In this document: positions 21,144 through 32,275 of the stretch, in pieces
Layout of the letters: each line of letters begins with the position of its first letter
Numbering within the stretch: the first letter of the stretch is position 1
Assembly: GCA_032433765.1 (NCBI GenBank)
Contig: JAVIAB010000051.1
Location: 149,813,243-149,877,242, forward strand
Length of the DNA stretch: 64,000 bases
Origin: Megaustenia siamemsis
Taxonomy: Eukaryota > Mollusca > Gastropoda > Stylommatophora > Ariophantidae
Direction of reading: 5' to 3'
Translations under genes and position numbers: made by a program
Notes under the pieces: model-generated
What the model was told of the DNA's origin: nothing
What the model saw: only the letters and a program-made list of their open reading frames with translations
The model's database searches: none

Positions 21144-21297
21144 TACCTTCCCGAAGGCGAAGACTCGCACGTACTGATGCTGGACAATATACAGAAGAAA
21201 GACGAGGGCGAGTACCGCTGTACGGCTGGAAATATCTGGGGACTTAAGCACAGCTCTGCCAGGCTGACTGTTATAGAGCCAATATTAATACCAGATT
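21144..21297 (+). CDS. FGFRL1-like: FGFRL1-like exon: second half of Ig D3
   Basis: The acceptor is ACATCTTCCAG ending at 21143 and the donor is GATT/GTACGT at 21298. It encodes YLPEGEDSHVLMLDNIQ, the second D3 Cys in DEGEYRCTAGN, and the end WGLKHSSARLTVIEP. It enters in phase 0 and leaves after one base. In vertebrate FGFRs this half of D3 is where mutually exclusive IIIb/IIIc exons occur. I see no second version in the flanking introns. Confidence 0.9.
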
Positions 21298-21489
21298 GTA
21301 CGTGTGGCAAATAATATTTTGTTTGGTTGTTCACTTAAACCGCTTTGGTATTCCATAATTATTATTGTTGCACACAAAAAAAAAAAAATCACTGCCTGAT
21401 GTCGCACATGAAAACACTTATTTGGTGTTAATGCAATATGACTGAAGAATTATACTCCAGTTTTAAAAACAAAAATTCATAGTTGTCAA

Positions 21490-22185
21490 CACTTTTACTT
21501 ACTGTATTACTGGTAGAAAATCCTAAAGATCTACAACAATTACTAAATGAAATAAACATGACAAGCAAAAAATATGGATTAGATATGAATATCAAAATAC
21601 TCAAAACCCACAAGTGGGTATCAAAATTGAAGGATTAGACCTGGAGACAGTTCTGAACTACAACTACCTTGGACATACTATAACCAGTGATGGAAAATGT
21701 ACAACTGAAATAAAAAAAAAGAATAGGAATGGCAAAAAGTAATTTTAATGTCATGAAAATTATACTAATATCAAAACAAATAACACCAGGGCTAAAACTA
21801 AGAATAGCAAAATGTTATATATTCTCAACATTCCTGTAAGGTGCAAAAACATGGACATTAGACAAGAAAGCAGAACAGAAAATGAAACCTTTGAAATGTG
21901 GATATATAGAAGAATTAGTAGAAATGGATGGAAAGAAAAAAAAACAATGAAGAACAACTAAAAATTAAAAGAGAACTACTAAATACAATTCAAACAAGAC
22001 AAATGCGAGACAATACAAGGTAAAAGAGACAGAGGCAGACCAATACTAACGTGGACGAGTAACATCAAAAGATGAACAAGTCAGCCTATGAGAACCTGCA
22101 CCATTAAACCAGGAGATAGCAGAATGGCGCTCCATGGTAGCCAACCTTCGTTGCGGAGACGGCACTCGGTGATGATGATATGGGT
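21490..22185 (+). pseudogene. RTE-like LINE fragment, family C (intron 4)
   Basis: Broken frames match 51360-52121: a leftover just after the YADD region (ENPKDLQQLLNEINMTSKKY), HTITSDGKCTTEIK, then the tail ending RSMVANLRCGDGTR and GATGATGAT. Many frameshifts. Confidence 0.8.
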
Positions 22186-22206
22186 GGACACCATCATTAG
22201 GCTAAT

Positions 22207-22242
22207 AATCAACCAATCAGAGACACCATCTCATATAAAAGC
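22207..22242 (+). promoter_or_regulatory. Promoter-like CCAAT and TATA pair
   Basis: CAACCAATCAGAG is followed about 20 bp later by CTCATATAAAAGCGG. Spacing and sequence are those of a Pol II core promoter. No gene is recognisable downstream (22260-22550), so this may be a lost element promoter or chance. Confidence 0.3.
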
Positions 22243-22554
22243 GGCCCCATCACTAACTAATCGTAATTTAGCTCACTTTGCACACAAACAACATATACAA
22301 TCTTGTTCCTGGTCAATTTGCATTTTCCACATATAAATCCCATACTGCAGCAAGAAAAGCGCCAAGAGCTTGCAATAAGAAAAGTAGACATAAGCATAAT
22401 GTGAGCAGCAGGAAGAACTGCTAAGGGAAAATACAAGAGAAAGATTGAAAGTAACAGTAGGTGACTTACATAGGAAGTGACGTAGAAGAGTTTTGTTCCA
22501 ACATTCCTTTTCTGGCATACACCACGACAGCTCATTTCCACAAATTCCACGTCA

Positions 22555-22945
22555 TACAAAATAACCGCTACTGAGATGATATGTGTTAGACGAATGACAA
22601 GAAATAGTCTGAGAGACAAGATCAGAAATGACGAAAGAAAAAAGAAAAGAGAAAAAGCTAGGAATAACCCCCGCCATAGAATATATATATATATATATAT
22701 ATAAACAATAGATAAAATGGTTTGGACACGGGACAAGGCAGAGTGATCAAAAAACAACACAACGAGCCCTCAATGATCGATTCGAGAACACCATACCTAA
22801 GGGTCGACCACGAAAAAGATGGATCGATGGAATATTAGAAGCACTAGGAAACAACAGCAGCAGAAGCGAACAGCAAATTATAACTCCCATCGACAGCGAA
22901 AGGCAAATGAGGAAGGAAGGAAAGTAGAAGAAGAAATGCATATCA
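22555..22945 (+). pseudogene. LINE reverse transcriptase tail, family G
   Basis: Sense copy of the tail seen inverted at 2528-3000: VRRMTRNSLRDKIRNDE, then MVWTRDKAE, then KKMDRWNIRSTRK. Interrupted by a (TA)n run at 22680-22703 and frameshifts. Confidence 0.6.
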
Positions 22946-23029
22946 TATTAACAAAACTTATATATATATATATATCTTATTATACCATAGTGATGAACAG
23001 AAAGGTATTATTGGAGGTAATCGAACGAA

Positions 23030-24185
23030 CAATGCCATATACATTATAAGATCTTTAGTAGAAAGAACCATAGAGGTGAAAAGAGACCTATAACTGTTTC
23101 ATAGATTATACCAAAGCATTTGACAAAGGTAAGCACCAAGAAATAATCAAAATTTTTAGAAAGCATAAACGTAGACAGCAAAGATCTAAGAACTATAAAG
23201 AACATATACTGGCAACAAACATTGGCCATAAGAACTGGAAATCAATTGGGAATGTTTCAACAAATAAAACAGGGAGTTAGGCAGGCTGTGTGCTGTCACC
23301 ACATTTATTTAATATTTATAGTGAGATTATTTTAAGATCCATCAGGGGCATGCCTGGAATAACAATAGGAAGTCATAATATAAATAATCTAAGGTATGCT
23401 GATGATACAGTCTTAATCGCTGAGAGCGAACATGAGTTACAAGAAATGTTAGATATTATAGTGAAAGAAAGCAAAAATAAAGGACTCTGCCTTAATATAA
23501 AAAAGACAGAAGTAATGGTAGCAACAAAGAATACAGACATCACCGCAATGCACAATAAAGGCAAGTGGAACAATATTAAAACAGGTAAACGAATTTAAAT
23601 ATCTAGAAACAATGTTAACCTCAGATGGTAGATGTACAACAGAGGTGAGATGCAGGATGGCTGAGGCAAAAGCAATTTATTTCAAAAATGAGAAAGATAC
23701 TGTGGAATCTATTTTTGACAATAGAAACAAGAAAAGAACTCTTAAATGTTATGTAAAGCCAGTCTTAAAATATGGGTGTAGATCATGGACAATGGGACAA
23801 CAGACAAGAAAATCATTGAAGGCTGTAGAAATATGGTTTTGCAGAAGAATATTGAGAATACCACGGACAACTAAGAAGAGGAAGGAAAACGTTCTGTAAG
23901 AGGCCAAAACAAACAAAAAAGAGAACTAATTTCCAATATTAGGAAGAAACAATCATCATTTTGGCCATGTAATGAGAAAGGAACAGCTGGAATATATTGT
24001 AACAACTAGGAAAATTTAGGGATGAAGCGATAGAGGAAGGCAAAGAGAAAAGATACCAGGCAGCTTAAGAGAATGGCTTGGCAGAAGGTCAACAAGAGAA
24101 ATGATAAATAACTGTCGAGATCGAGAGTTGTGGAAACACATGATCACCTACGCCAGCAGGCTTGGTACTTGATGATGATTATGAT
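23030..24185 (+). pseudogene. RTE-like LINE, family A, with RT domain remnant
   Basis: The RT palm is recognisable in pieces. Motif A appears as FIDYTKAFDK around 23095, in a broken frame. The stretch after motif B' reads [18 protein letters not shown], and motif C is intact as [20 protein letters not shown] (about 23383-23440). It continues to KTEVMVATKN, then the post-RT tail (GRCTTEVRCRMAEA, RRILRIPRTTKKRKENVL, HVMRKEQLEYIVTT). It ends RELWKHMITYASRLGT, stop, and a GATGATTATGAT tail. The endonuclease is absent (5' truncation). Stops and frameshifts make it dead. Confidence 0.85.
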
Positions 24186-24699
24186 ATATCTTATTATACA
24201 TCTTATTATGAATCTTATTATACTAATTTGTGAAACCGTAACCGTTCTGACTCGTATCGCTCTATAACCCAGGTTGGAAATTATTGACATGGAATGATAA
24301 CACAAGACACAGTCTCGATGTCGCACGCTTTATAGCTTGTCTTGCCTATGTTGTTTTTTTCAACAAGATTCATACATCTAAGCTGTGTGCAGATACATTA
24401 TTAGTGATGGTGGAAAATACAAGTGATTATTTATTTTAAAACAGAAAAATACGAGACTGATATCTGGGTCTCTCTGAACTTGGCAACATGAAGATAAGGA
24501 TAAAAGGTAGCCAAAAACCGCTGGCTAGATAAAGAATGTTGATACAATGACCTGGGAGTTATCAAACTGTTGCTACTGGTGTTGACCTTTGGAAAAGCTG
24601 TTGAGACTAGCTCGCCCAGAAATGATTTATCGACAACGTAAATGGGTCATTAGAGATACATTTTGTTTGCGAAATATCAATTTACAACAAATTTGTTAT

Positions 24700-24895
24700 A
24701 ACCACTCGCACAAAGTTGATCCATATAGCACACCACGTCTGAAGAAAGGTAGATAACAAATCACACATGGTTGATACATATTACACACCACGTCTGAAGA
24801 AAGGTAGATAACCCCTCGCACATAGTTGATTAATACTGCACGCAACACCTGAAGAAAGGTAGATAACCCGTCGCACAAAGTTGATATATATGATG
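24700..24895. repeat. 55-bp tandem repeat, about 3.5 copies
   Basis: Blocks CTCGCACAAAGTTGAT and CTGAAGAAAGGTAGATAAC recur. The region 24186-24699 shows nothing recognisable. Confidence 0.85.
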
Positions 24896-25195
24896 GATGA
24901 GAGTGAGAGCCTAGTTCCATAAGAACCCAACATTACAAATATCGGTCCTGGTGGTTTCACATTAACCACGTAATGGAACCCTTGTACATAGTGCGGGCTA
25001 AGTTTAAAAAGTGAGTATTTCTATTGTGACTTGAACGATATTACTCAACTTTCTATAAATAGCGCATGGCGCTTTACTGATGCTACAGAGTTATAGCATA
25101 GACCTGCCAGGACATCCCTGTGTAATCAGGGTACGGAATAGAGTTATAATAGACACTATTAATGACAAGTAATGATGCTTCTGCGTAGGAGAACA

Positions 25196-25630
25196 TCATC
25201 ATCCTAATCAAACGCCATGCCTGCTGGCGTAGGTGAGCATGTCTCTCTACAAATTTCGATCTCGGCAGTTATTTATCATTTCTGTTGTTGACCTTCTGCC
25301 AAGCAATTCCCTTAAGCTGTCTGGTATCTTTTCTCTTTGCTTCCCTCTATCTCTTCATCCCTAAGGTTTCCCAGTTGTTACAATATACTCTAGCTGTTCC
25401 CCCCTCATTACATGGTAAAAATAATGATGATTGTTTCTTCCTAATATTGGAAATTAATTCTCTTTCTTTGCATCGACCTCTTTTAGAACGTTTTCATTAC
25501 TCTTGTTAGCTGTTCATGGTATTCTCAACATTCTTCTTTAAAACCACAATTCTACAGCCTCCAGTAATTTTTTTTTGTCGATTGTTCTATTGTCCCTGAT
25601 TTGCGTCCATATGCTAAGACTGGCTCTACA
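25196..25630 (-). pseudogene. LINE 3' part, family A, inverted (intron 4)
   Basis: Antisense match to the family A tail: CATGCCTGCTGGCGTAGG at the 3' end, CATTACATGGTAAAA in the FGHVM region, and the region for the SWTIGQ-like stretch near 25590. Confidence 0.7.
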
Positions 25631-25991
25631 TTAGCAAATTCAAATATAAAGCAATCACAAAAACGAACAACACGAAGTACCGAAAGTTCTGACAAAGTAT
25701 TTTAGTCATTATTCGTGCAATTTGGTATGTTTTATTTATTTTGTTGGTCAGAGAGTTATTTATCGACATATAAGAACAAAAACACTGGTAGTAGAAACAG
25801 GAAGAGCGCTAATGAATGCAAGTTATGACATGTTTCTTATTGCCGGCTGGGTTTTTTATTTGATTGGCTACTGCGTTATTTATTTTAATATGCCCTACTG
25901 GCAAAATCTTCCTAATTATGCGCTTTCAGTTTACGTAAAACATTTAATAATTATTGACACTGACAACAGTTATCATTTCTTACATTTTCAG

Positions 25992-26671
25992 TACCGCGAC
26001 GTCATGAGTTTGGTAGAAAGAAAGACAAGAACAACATCAACTCCAACAATGTTGTGCAATCTGAGGTGCCAGAAAAGGAGAATTCGTTCGATCCAAACGA
26101 ACCGGAGGGGGAGGATAACTCTATGTATGATGGCGGATACAATCCTGATGGTAGTAATCCATTCGATTACGGCCCAGACTTGTACTTTACTTCAACAAAA
26201 CAACCCAAAAATCGCAATAATCGCAAGAAAAATTCTCGCAAAAAGGACAGAAAGGGAAAAGATAAAACCTCAATGGAAGAAGATGACTTTGTAAACACAT
26301 CAACGCCATCACTGAGGCTGTCATCAACTGTTGCTGTGGACAACCCTCGCAAGACAACCTATGCTGAAATTTGGAACTTTGAAGATAAACAAGACAGTTA
26401 TGATGAAGTTAGTGATAGTCGCTACAACCCAGTCCTTCGCTACAACCCAGGAGCAGTCACTACAACCGATAAAGATGAGGACATTTTTGCTGAAAACACA
26501 AGCAAGTCGGAGCAAGACGAATATTTGGAAGGAAGCATCAGTTTGTGGACTATTTACACAATAGTTGGTGCAATAGGAGGTGTCATTCTTCTCATTGGAC
26601 TTGTGGCAATTACTCTTACTTTGTGCTGTAGGAAAGAGGAGGGCGGTGTCTACAAGTCAACTCCAGTCTAA
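25992..26671 (+). CDS. FGFRL1-like: FGFRL1-like last exon: stalk, TM helix, short tail
   Basis: The acceptor is TTACATTTTCAG ending at 25991; the frame closes with TAA at 26669-26671. It encodes about 187 residues of low-complexity stalk with acidic patches (NEPEGEDNSMYD, EEDDFVN), one strongly basic patch (KNRNNRKKNSRKKDRKGKDK), and a repeated RYNP in SRYNPVLRYNPG. The TM helix is near LWTIYTIVGAIGGVILLIGL through LTLCC, and the tail is RKEEGGVYKSTPV. The basic patch could bind heparan sulfate. The last residues T-P-V fit a class I PDZ ligand, and the CC pair at the membrane could be palmitoylated. All three are inference. Human FGFRL1 has a much shorter stalk and a longer His-rich tail. No kinase follows. 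Confidence 0.88.
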
Positions 26672-27390
26672 ACTCTCCCATATCAATTTTGTCAACTTCG
26701 CAAATATATCATTTCAATGGCATGTCTCTTAAATCTTTTCTCAGCTTCTACAACAATTTAACATCACTCCTTGTTGGTCGAGTCTCAAGACTGTATTTTG
26801 TCTCTTATTATTTTCATGTATTTAAATTGAAATCATTCACACTTTGTAGTCAATGTTTATATTACAAGTGAAGGACAGGATTACTTCGAGGGAAGATCAC
26901 GTGATCTTTAAGCTGATATCCTACTTGCATGTTTCCAGTAATCTCAAGTCCACATTATTTAGGGCATCTATGTGCCTTTTGTTGGGATGCTCAGGTATAG
27001 AAGACTCATGCTGCTGTCTGGTTCCAGTAGTGACCAGATTAAACATTTCATTATTTATTTTCCATCCACTTCCGGGCTTGATTTCCTAAACTTCATTTTA
27101 GAAAGCTTCCGTTATTCAACCTGAACATGTTATGTTCCACACTGAGCACACACCTCACAACATATTGCAACATTTGTGTGTGTTCAGTTATTGTTAATTG
27201 GTTGTAGTGAAGAAGGTTAAGACTGCATTAATGACGTGTTTATGTGCTGATAATGAACTACGAAGACATTGGGGGTTACCAGCTGCAAGAGCAAGGCAGG
27301 TATTGCACTCCATAACCTGCTATTTTTAAGTGTAAGATGTAAACATTAAAAAGAACTGGCTTATAAACACAATTTTACAGAGGAAATAAA
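26672..27390 (+). promoter_or_regulatory. 3' UTR with candidate poly(A) signals
   Basis: Non-repetitive sequence follows the stop. ATTAAA at 27345-27350 and AATAAA at 27385-27390 are candidate poly(A) signals. A LINE remnant starts right after. Another AATAAA lies at about 29041. Confidence 0.45.
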
Positions 27391-27430
27391 AATATTACGG
27401 CCACGTCAAAAGACACAGGAGGCTGGAAAG

Positions 27431-28032
27431 AACAATAATGGAAGGCATGGTAGCTGGACGATGAATCAGGGACAGAACAATAATGGAAGGCGTGGTAGCT
27501 GGACGATGAATCAGGGACAGAACAATAATGGAAGGCATGGTAGCTGGACGATGAATCAGGGACAGAACAATAATGGAAGACATGGTAGCTGGACGATGAA
27601 TCAGGGACAGAACAATAATGGAAGGCGTGGTAGCTGGACGATGAATCAGGGACAGAACAATAATGGAAGACATGGTAGCTGGACGATGAATCAGGGACAG
27701 AACAATAATGGAAGGCATGGTAGCTGGACGATGAATCAGGGACAGAACAATAATGGAAGGCATGGTAGCTGGACGATGAATCAGGGACAGAACAATAATG
27801 GAAGGCGTGGTAGCTGGACGATGAATCAGGGACAGAACAATAATGGAAGGCATGGTAGCTGGACGATGAATCAGGGACAGAACAATAATGGAAGGCATGG
27901 TAGCTGGACGATGAATCAGGGACAGAACAATAATGGAAGGCATGGTAGCTGGACGATGAATCAGGGACAGAACAATAATGGAAGGCATGGTAGCTGGACG
28001 ATGAATCAGGGACAGAACAATAAGAAACTGGT
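27431..28032. repeat. 45-bp minisatellite, about 13.4 copies
   Basis: Unit AACAATAATGGAAGGCATGG then TAGCTGGACGATGAATCAGG and GACAG. Units differ only at GGCATGG/GGCGTGG/GACATGG. 45 bp is 15 codons, so three frames stay open (including MNQGQNNNGRHGSWT on +). Confidence 0.95.
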
Positions 28033-28073
28033 TTCAAGACATCAAGGAGATCTTCAGCGTAACAGAAGAAGAG

Positions 28074-28620
28074 GGAGATCTGGCTAGAGACAGAGATTCT
28101 GTCAGACAGACTGTGTTGAAAGCAATGTTCTGTGGGAGATCTGGCTAGAGACAGAGATTCTGTCAGACAGACCGTGTTGAAAGCAATGTTCTGTGGGAGA
28201 TCTGGCTAGAGACATAGATTCTGTCAGACAGACTGTGTTGAAAGCAATGTTCTGTGGGAGATCTGGCTAGAGACAGAGATTCTGTCAGACAGACTGTGTT
28301 GAAAGCAATGTTCTGTGGGACATCTGGCTAGAGACAGAGATTCTGTCAGACAGACTGTGTTGAAAGCAATGTTCTGTGGGAGATCTGGCTAGAGACAGAG
28401 ATTCTGTCAGACAGACTGTGTTGAAAGCAATGTTCTGTGGGAGATCTGGCTAGAGACAGAGATTCTGTCAGACAGACTGTGTTGAAAGCAATGTTCTGTG
28501 GGACATCTGGCTAGAGACAGAGATTCTGTCAGAAAGACTGTGTTGAAAGCAATGTTCTGTGGGAGATCTGGCTAGAGACAGAGATTCTGTCAGACAGACT
28601 GTGTTGAAAGCAATGTTCTG
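28074..28620. repeat. 61-bp minisatellite, about 9 copies
   Basis: Unit GGGAGATCTGGCTAGAGACA then GAGATTCTGTCAGACAGACT and GTGTTGAAAGCAATGTTCTG. Nearly identical copies. Confidence 0.95.
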
Positions 28621-28655
28621 CAAAGAACATGCGACCTGATGACGATGAACTTTTT

Positions 28656-29238
28656 TTTTCTATTGAAATGTTGCGCCCCAAACAATTGTGTGTCAGGGGC
28701 GGCTACGCTCAACAGATTCTTCCACGCTGCGCTACTGGAAGATATATACAACATGCAGATATGGCTGGCAAATAACAACCCATATGGAAAATAGATATTC
28801 TCACAGAGAGTGACACACAAATTGTTGCAGTATGTTTTAACTACAAACATAATTCTAGTCAAACCGCAATAATAATTTTTAAATATATTCTGAAAGAAAA
28901 ATCATCGATGACTTTATTTTATGTTCAAGGTAACCAGTATTGCATTGTTTGTGACCAATTTGTATTGGTCACCTTGTTTGCATGTTAGTCTTATATCATT
29001 ATATTTAACACACTGTTTTCCAGTGTGCGTGTGATGTGTTAAATAAAAGACCAATTTGAATGAATTTTCAATTAATTCATTCAGTGTGTGGTTGATAATG
29101 TATAATATTATTTCATGCTTTAGTTATACAGTGAGTTATTTCGGTAATGAATGTAAATACATATAGTAGTTGACCGGTATTTTTGGTATAGTATCGGTAT
29201 GTTCAATGATGTTTCAATGTGAATGACTTGATTGATAA
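28656..29238. other. Unique AT-rich flank, nothing recognised
   Basis: Includes GTGTTAAATAAAAGACC near 29036-29052, which could serve as a distal poly(A) signal. Confidence 0.3.
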
Positions 29239-29239
29239 A

Positions 29240-29565
29240 TCTAATTGTTTTGAGTGACAAATGCCATTTGTTTGAATGACATTGTCTTTGGTTTGAATGA
29301 CAAATGTCATGGTTTTGAATGACAACTGTCTTTGGTTTGAATGATAAATGTTATTGTTTTGAATGACAAATGTAATTGGTTTGAATGACAAATATTATTC
29401 TTTTGAATAACAAATGTCATTTTTTTGAATGACAAATATCTTCAGTTTGAATGATAAATGTTATTGTTTTGAATGACAAATGTAATTTTTTTGAATGACA
29501 AATGTATTTGTTTTGAATGACAAATATCATTGTTTTGAATGACAAATCTCATTGTTTTGAATGAC
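29240..29565. repeat. About 23-bp diverged minisatellite, about 14 copies
   Basis: Unit close to TTTTGAATGACAAATGTCAT with many small changes. Confidence 0.9.
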
Positions 29566-29600
29566 ACAAGTTATTATTGCACAAAAGTAAAGTTCACAAA

Positions 29601-29727
29601 CACTAAGTTATTTGGTTATGGAAGGTCATGGCATCACTACAAACGAATTAAAATCCATAATTGCTCAACCGCCCGTGCCAGAGGAATCATCCGAATTACT
29701 AACTCATCTCCCAGAAAAAAAAAATGG
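29601..29727 (+). repeat. Dispersed repeat, copy 1 of 2
   Basis: Shares ACGAATTAAAATCCATAATT and GCTCAACCGCCCGTGCCAG with 42775-42889 in the same orientation. Class unknown. Confidence 0.7.
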
Positions 29728-29759
29728 TAGCTTTCTAAGTATTCAAACTCACTAACTAT

Positions 29760-30329
29760 TTGATCTGGGAAAAGAAACTATGCGACCACATTGAATCTCA
29801 AATTGGTAATAAAGCTCACACTCTCACCAGCACCTGGCCTAGAATCATACACTACGTCATGTTGTCTCTAAAGATTTAACAAACACCATAAATATGTTTA
29901 AACGAGGGCAGTAAGTACCAGAAAATGCAGACTTGGCCCGTTTCTGGGTCAAATCCAGATTTCAGCATAAACTAAGTAACCATAGCCAGCTACAGATTTG
30001 TTTAGGCCTGCGGGCTGAGAGAGAATACTCGGAAAACCACCAACTAGCGTGACGTTTCAGCTTTGAGAGCAAAGATGGTGGTCTTCTTCTTCTTCTACCT
30101 TTCAAACCCCTGTGAAGTATACGTTTTCAATAAACACTTTCAGCTCCACATGGAGCATCGGTCTTTAACAAACATTTTCCAAGCCGTTCTGTTTCTTACC
30201 ATTCTTGCAAAATCCTTCAATATCTTCCCCATCATCTTCATCTCTGCTTCCATCTGTCTTTTCCAAGAATATTTTGGTCTTTCTCTTTGTCTTTTTCCTT
30301 GGGAATTCTAAAAAAGAGAGTGTTCTGTA
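29760..30329. other. Unique stretch, nothing recognised
   Basis: A + open frame of 82 codons at 30063-30311 has no recognisable domain and borders a LINE remnant. Confidence 0.3.
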
Positions 30330-30860
30330 ATACTCTCACTAGGCTTCCGCACTGTGTGTCCTATACGGCGCCATCGTCTTCGCTGTATCTCTTTATCCAC
30401 TGGTATTTGACTGGCACATTTCCATAATTCTATGTTAGTGATTTTGTTCTGCTATTTCCATCCTTTTATTCCGTATAAGCATCCACTAATGAAGGTCTCT
30501 ATCTTTATATCGTAATTTTTGTTGCTCTCCATGTTTCACAACCATATAATAGGATTGACTTAACATTGGAGCTGAACATTTTTATTTTTGTATTTAACCT
30601 AATTTCTTTGGATTTCCATGTTTCCCAGTGCAACGAATGCTCCTCTTGCTTTTGCTATTCTTGTTTTTGTATCATTCTCTAATCCTCCCTCTTGATCTTT
30701 ATTATTGCCAAGATATATGTAAGATTGTACGTCTTGTAGAGGTATTTCCTCTAAAGTTCTTTGGTTATTGCCAACAGTAATTGTGTGCATTAATTCTCAT
30801 AATTTTGGTCTTATCTATATTTATTTTCAGTCCCATCTGTTGTGATTTGTCTTCAAGTAT
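30330..30860 (-). pseudogene. RTE-like LINE fragment, family E
   Basis: On the - strand: MQDKMSILEDKSQQMGLKIN with DKTKIMRINA, then NNQRTLEEIPLQDVQSYIYL (30790 to 30599), TRIAKARGAFVAL, then in another frame SILLYGCETWRATK. This is the connection between RT and tail in RTE-like elements. A sense scrap of the same family is at 44395-44550. Confidence 0.75.
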
Positions 30861-30914
30861 GCTCATTTTATCTTGCATCTGTTGATGATTATGTGATAGA
30901 TATTTATGTTATGA

Positions 30915-32275
30915 TATGATAGAGTTATGCTAGTTGTGTCTGAGATGCACGATCTGTGAGTAATGCTAGTTGTTGTCCGAGATGCACCATCTGTGAGTTA
31001 TGCTAGTTGTGTCCTAGATGTGTGATCTGTGAGTTATGCTAGTTGTGTCTGAGATGCACGATCTGTGAGTTATGCTAGTTGTGTCCGAGATGTGTGATCT
31101 GTGAGTTATGCTAGTTGTGTCTGAGATGCACGATCTGTGAGTTATGCTAGTTGTGTCTGAGATGCACGATCTGTGAGTTATGCTAGTTGTGTCTGAGATG
31201 CACGATCTGTGAGTAATGCTAGTTGTTGTCCGAGATGCACGATCTGTGAGTAATGCTAGTTGTTGTCCGAGATGTGTGATCTGTGAGTTATGCTAGTTGT
31301 GTCCGAGATGTGTGATCTGTGAGTTATGCTAGTTGTTGTCCGAGATGTGTGATCTGTGAGTTATGCTAGTTGTGTCCGAGATGTGTGATCTGTGAGTTAT
31401 GCTAGATGTGTCCGAGATGTGTGATCTGTGAGTTATGCTAGTTGTGTCCGAGATGTGTGATCTGTGAGTTATGCTAGTTGTTGTCCGAGATGTGTGATCT
31501 GTGAGTTATGCTAGTTGTTGTCAAAGGTGTGTGATCTGTTCGTTATGCTAGTTGTTGTCCGAGATGTGTGATCTGTGAGTAATGCTAGTTGTTGTCCGAG
31601 ATGTGTGATCTGTGAGTTATGCTAGTTGTTGTCCGAGATGTGTGATCTATGAGTAATGCTAGTTGTTGTCCGAGATGTCTGATCTGTGAGTAATGCTAGT
31701 TGTTGTCCGAGATACGCGATCTGTGAGTAATGCTAGTTGTTGTCCGAGACACGCGATCTGTGAGTAATGCTAGTTGTTGTCCGAGATGTGTGATCTGTGA
31801 GTTATGCTAGTTGTGTCTTAGATACGCGATCTGTGAGTTATACTAATTGTTGTCCGAGATGTGTGATCTGTGAGTTATGCTAGTTGTTGTCAAAGATGTG
31901 TGATCTGTGAGTTATGCTAGTTGTGTCCGAGATACGCGATCTGTGAGTAATGCTAGTTGTCCGAGATGTGTGATCTGTGAGTTATGCTAGTTGTGTCCGA
32001 GATACGCGATCTGTGAGTAATGCTAGTTGTTGTCCGAGATGTGTGATCTGTGAGTAATGCTAGTTGTGTCCGAGATACGCGATCTGTGAGTTATGCTAGT
32101 TGTTGTCCGAGATGCACGATCTGTGAGTTATGCTATTTGTATTCCGAGACGCATGACCTGTGAGTTATGCTAGTTTTTGTATGAGATGCACGAACTGTGA
32201 GTTATGCTAGTTGTAGTCCGAGATGCATGATCTGTGTGTGAGTTATGCTAGTTATTGTCAGAGATACACGATCTG
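30915..32275. repeat. 36/37-bp minisatellite, about 37 copies
   Basis: Unit GAGTTATGCTAGTTGTGTCC then GAGATGTGTGATCTGT. Two length classes alternate (TTGTGTCC and TTGTTGTCC), with a TGCACG, TGTGTG or TACGCG block. Because lengths mix, no long frame survives. Confidence 0.95.

Larger units (their letters stand above)
6890..26671 (+). other. FGFRL1-like: FGFRL1-like (kinase-less FGF receptor) gene, five 3' exons
   Basis: Five exons join in phase to about 427 residues. The order is Ig domain D2, Ig domain D3, an acidic/basic stalk of about 185 residues, one TM helix, and a tail of about 13 residues. Both Ig domains keep the two Cys and the core Trp. Sequence character (KKFNLALKN, YTCVVSN, HLDV at the end of D2; WGLKHSSARLTV at the end of D3) is that of FGFR/FGFRL D2-D3. 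The kinase is absent: the frame stops 13 residues after the membrane, as in FGFRL1 and planarian nou-darake. Those family members bind FGF and heparan sulfate and modulate FGF signalling at the cell surface. D1 and the signal peptide are not found in 1-6889. Either they lie upstream, so that the EGF-like gene is nested in an intron, or they are too divergent for me to see. Introns are 2.5, 6.5, 4.8 and 4.7 kb. Confidence 0.8.
27391..28655 (+). pseudogene. LINE 3' tail swollen by two internal minisatellites
   Basis: Taking out the repeats leaves a plain post-RT tail. It reads GHVKRHRRLERTIMEGMVAG, then (after the first array) RNWFQDIKEIFSVTEEEGDL, then (one unit of the second array) ARDRDSVRQTVLKAMFC, and KEHAT followed by stops in TGATGACGATGA, an RTE-like 3' end. 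Two different short segments of this one sequence have each been amplified in place. The three long open frames over the first array are products of the repeat. Confidence 0.8.

Noticed and set aside
25722..26294. 190-codon + frame overlapping the last receptor exon
   Set aside because: It crosses the splice acceptor in a different frame from the exon; the receptor frame is supported by phase and by the TM segment.
27375..28087. Frames of 197-220 codons with 15-residue repeats
   Set aside because: The 45-bp array arose inside a dead LINE tail; frames on both strands are equally open, so this is periodicity and not coding.
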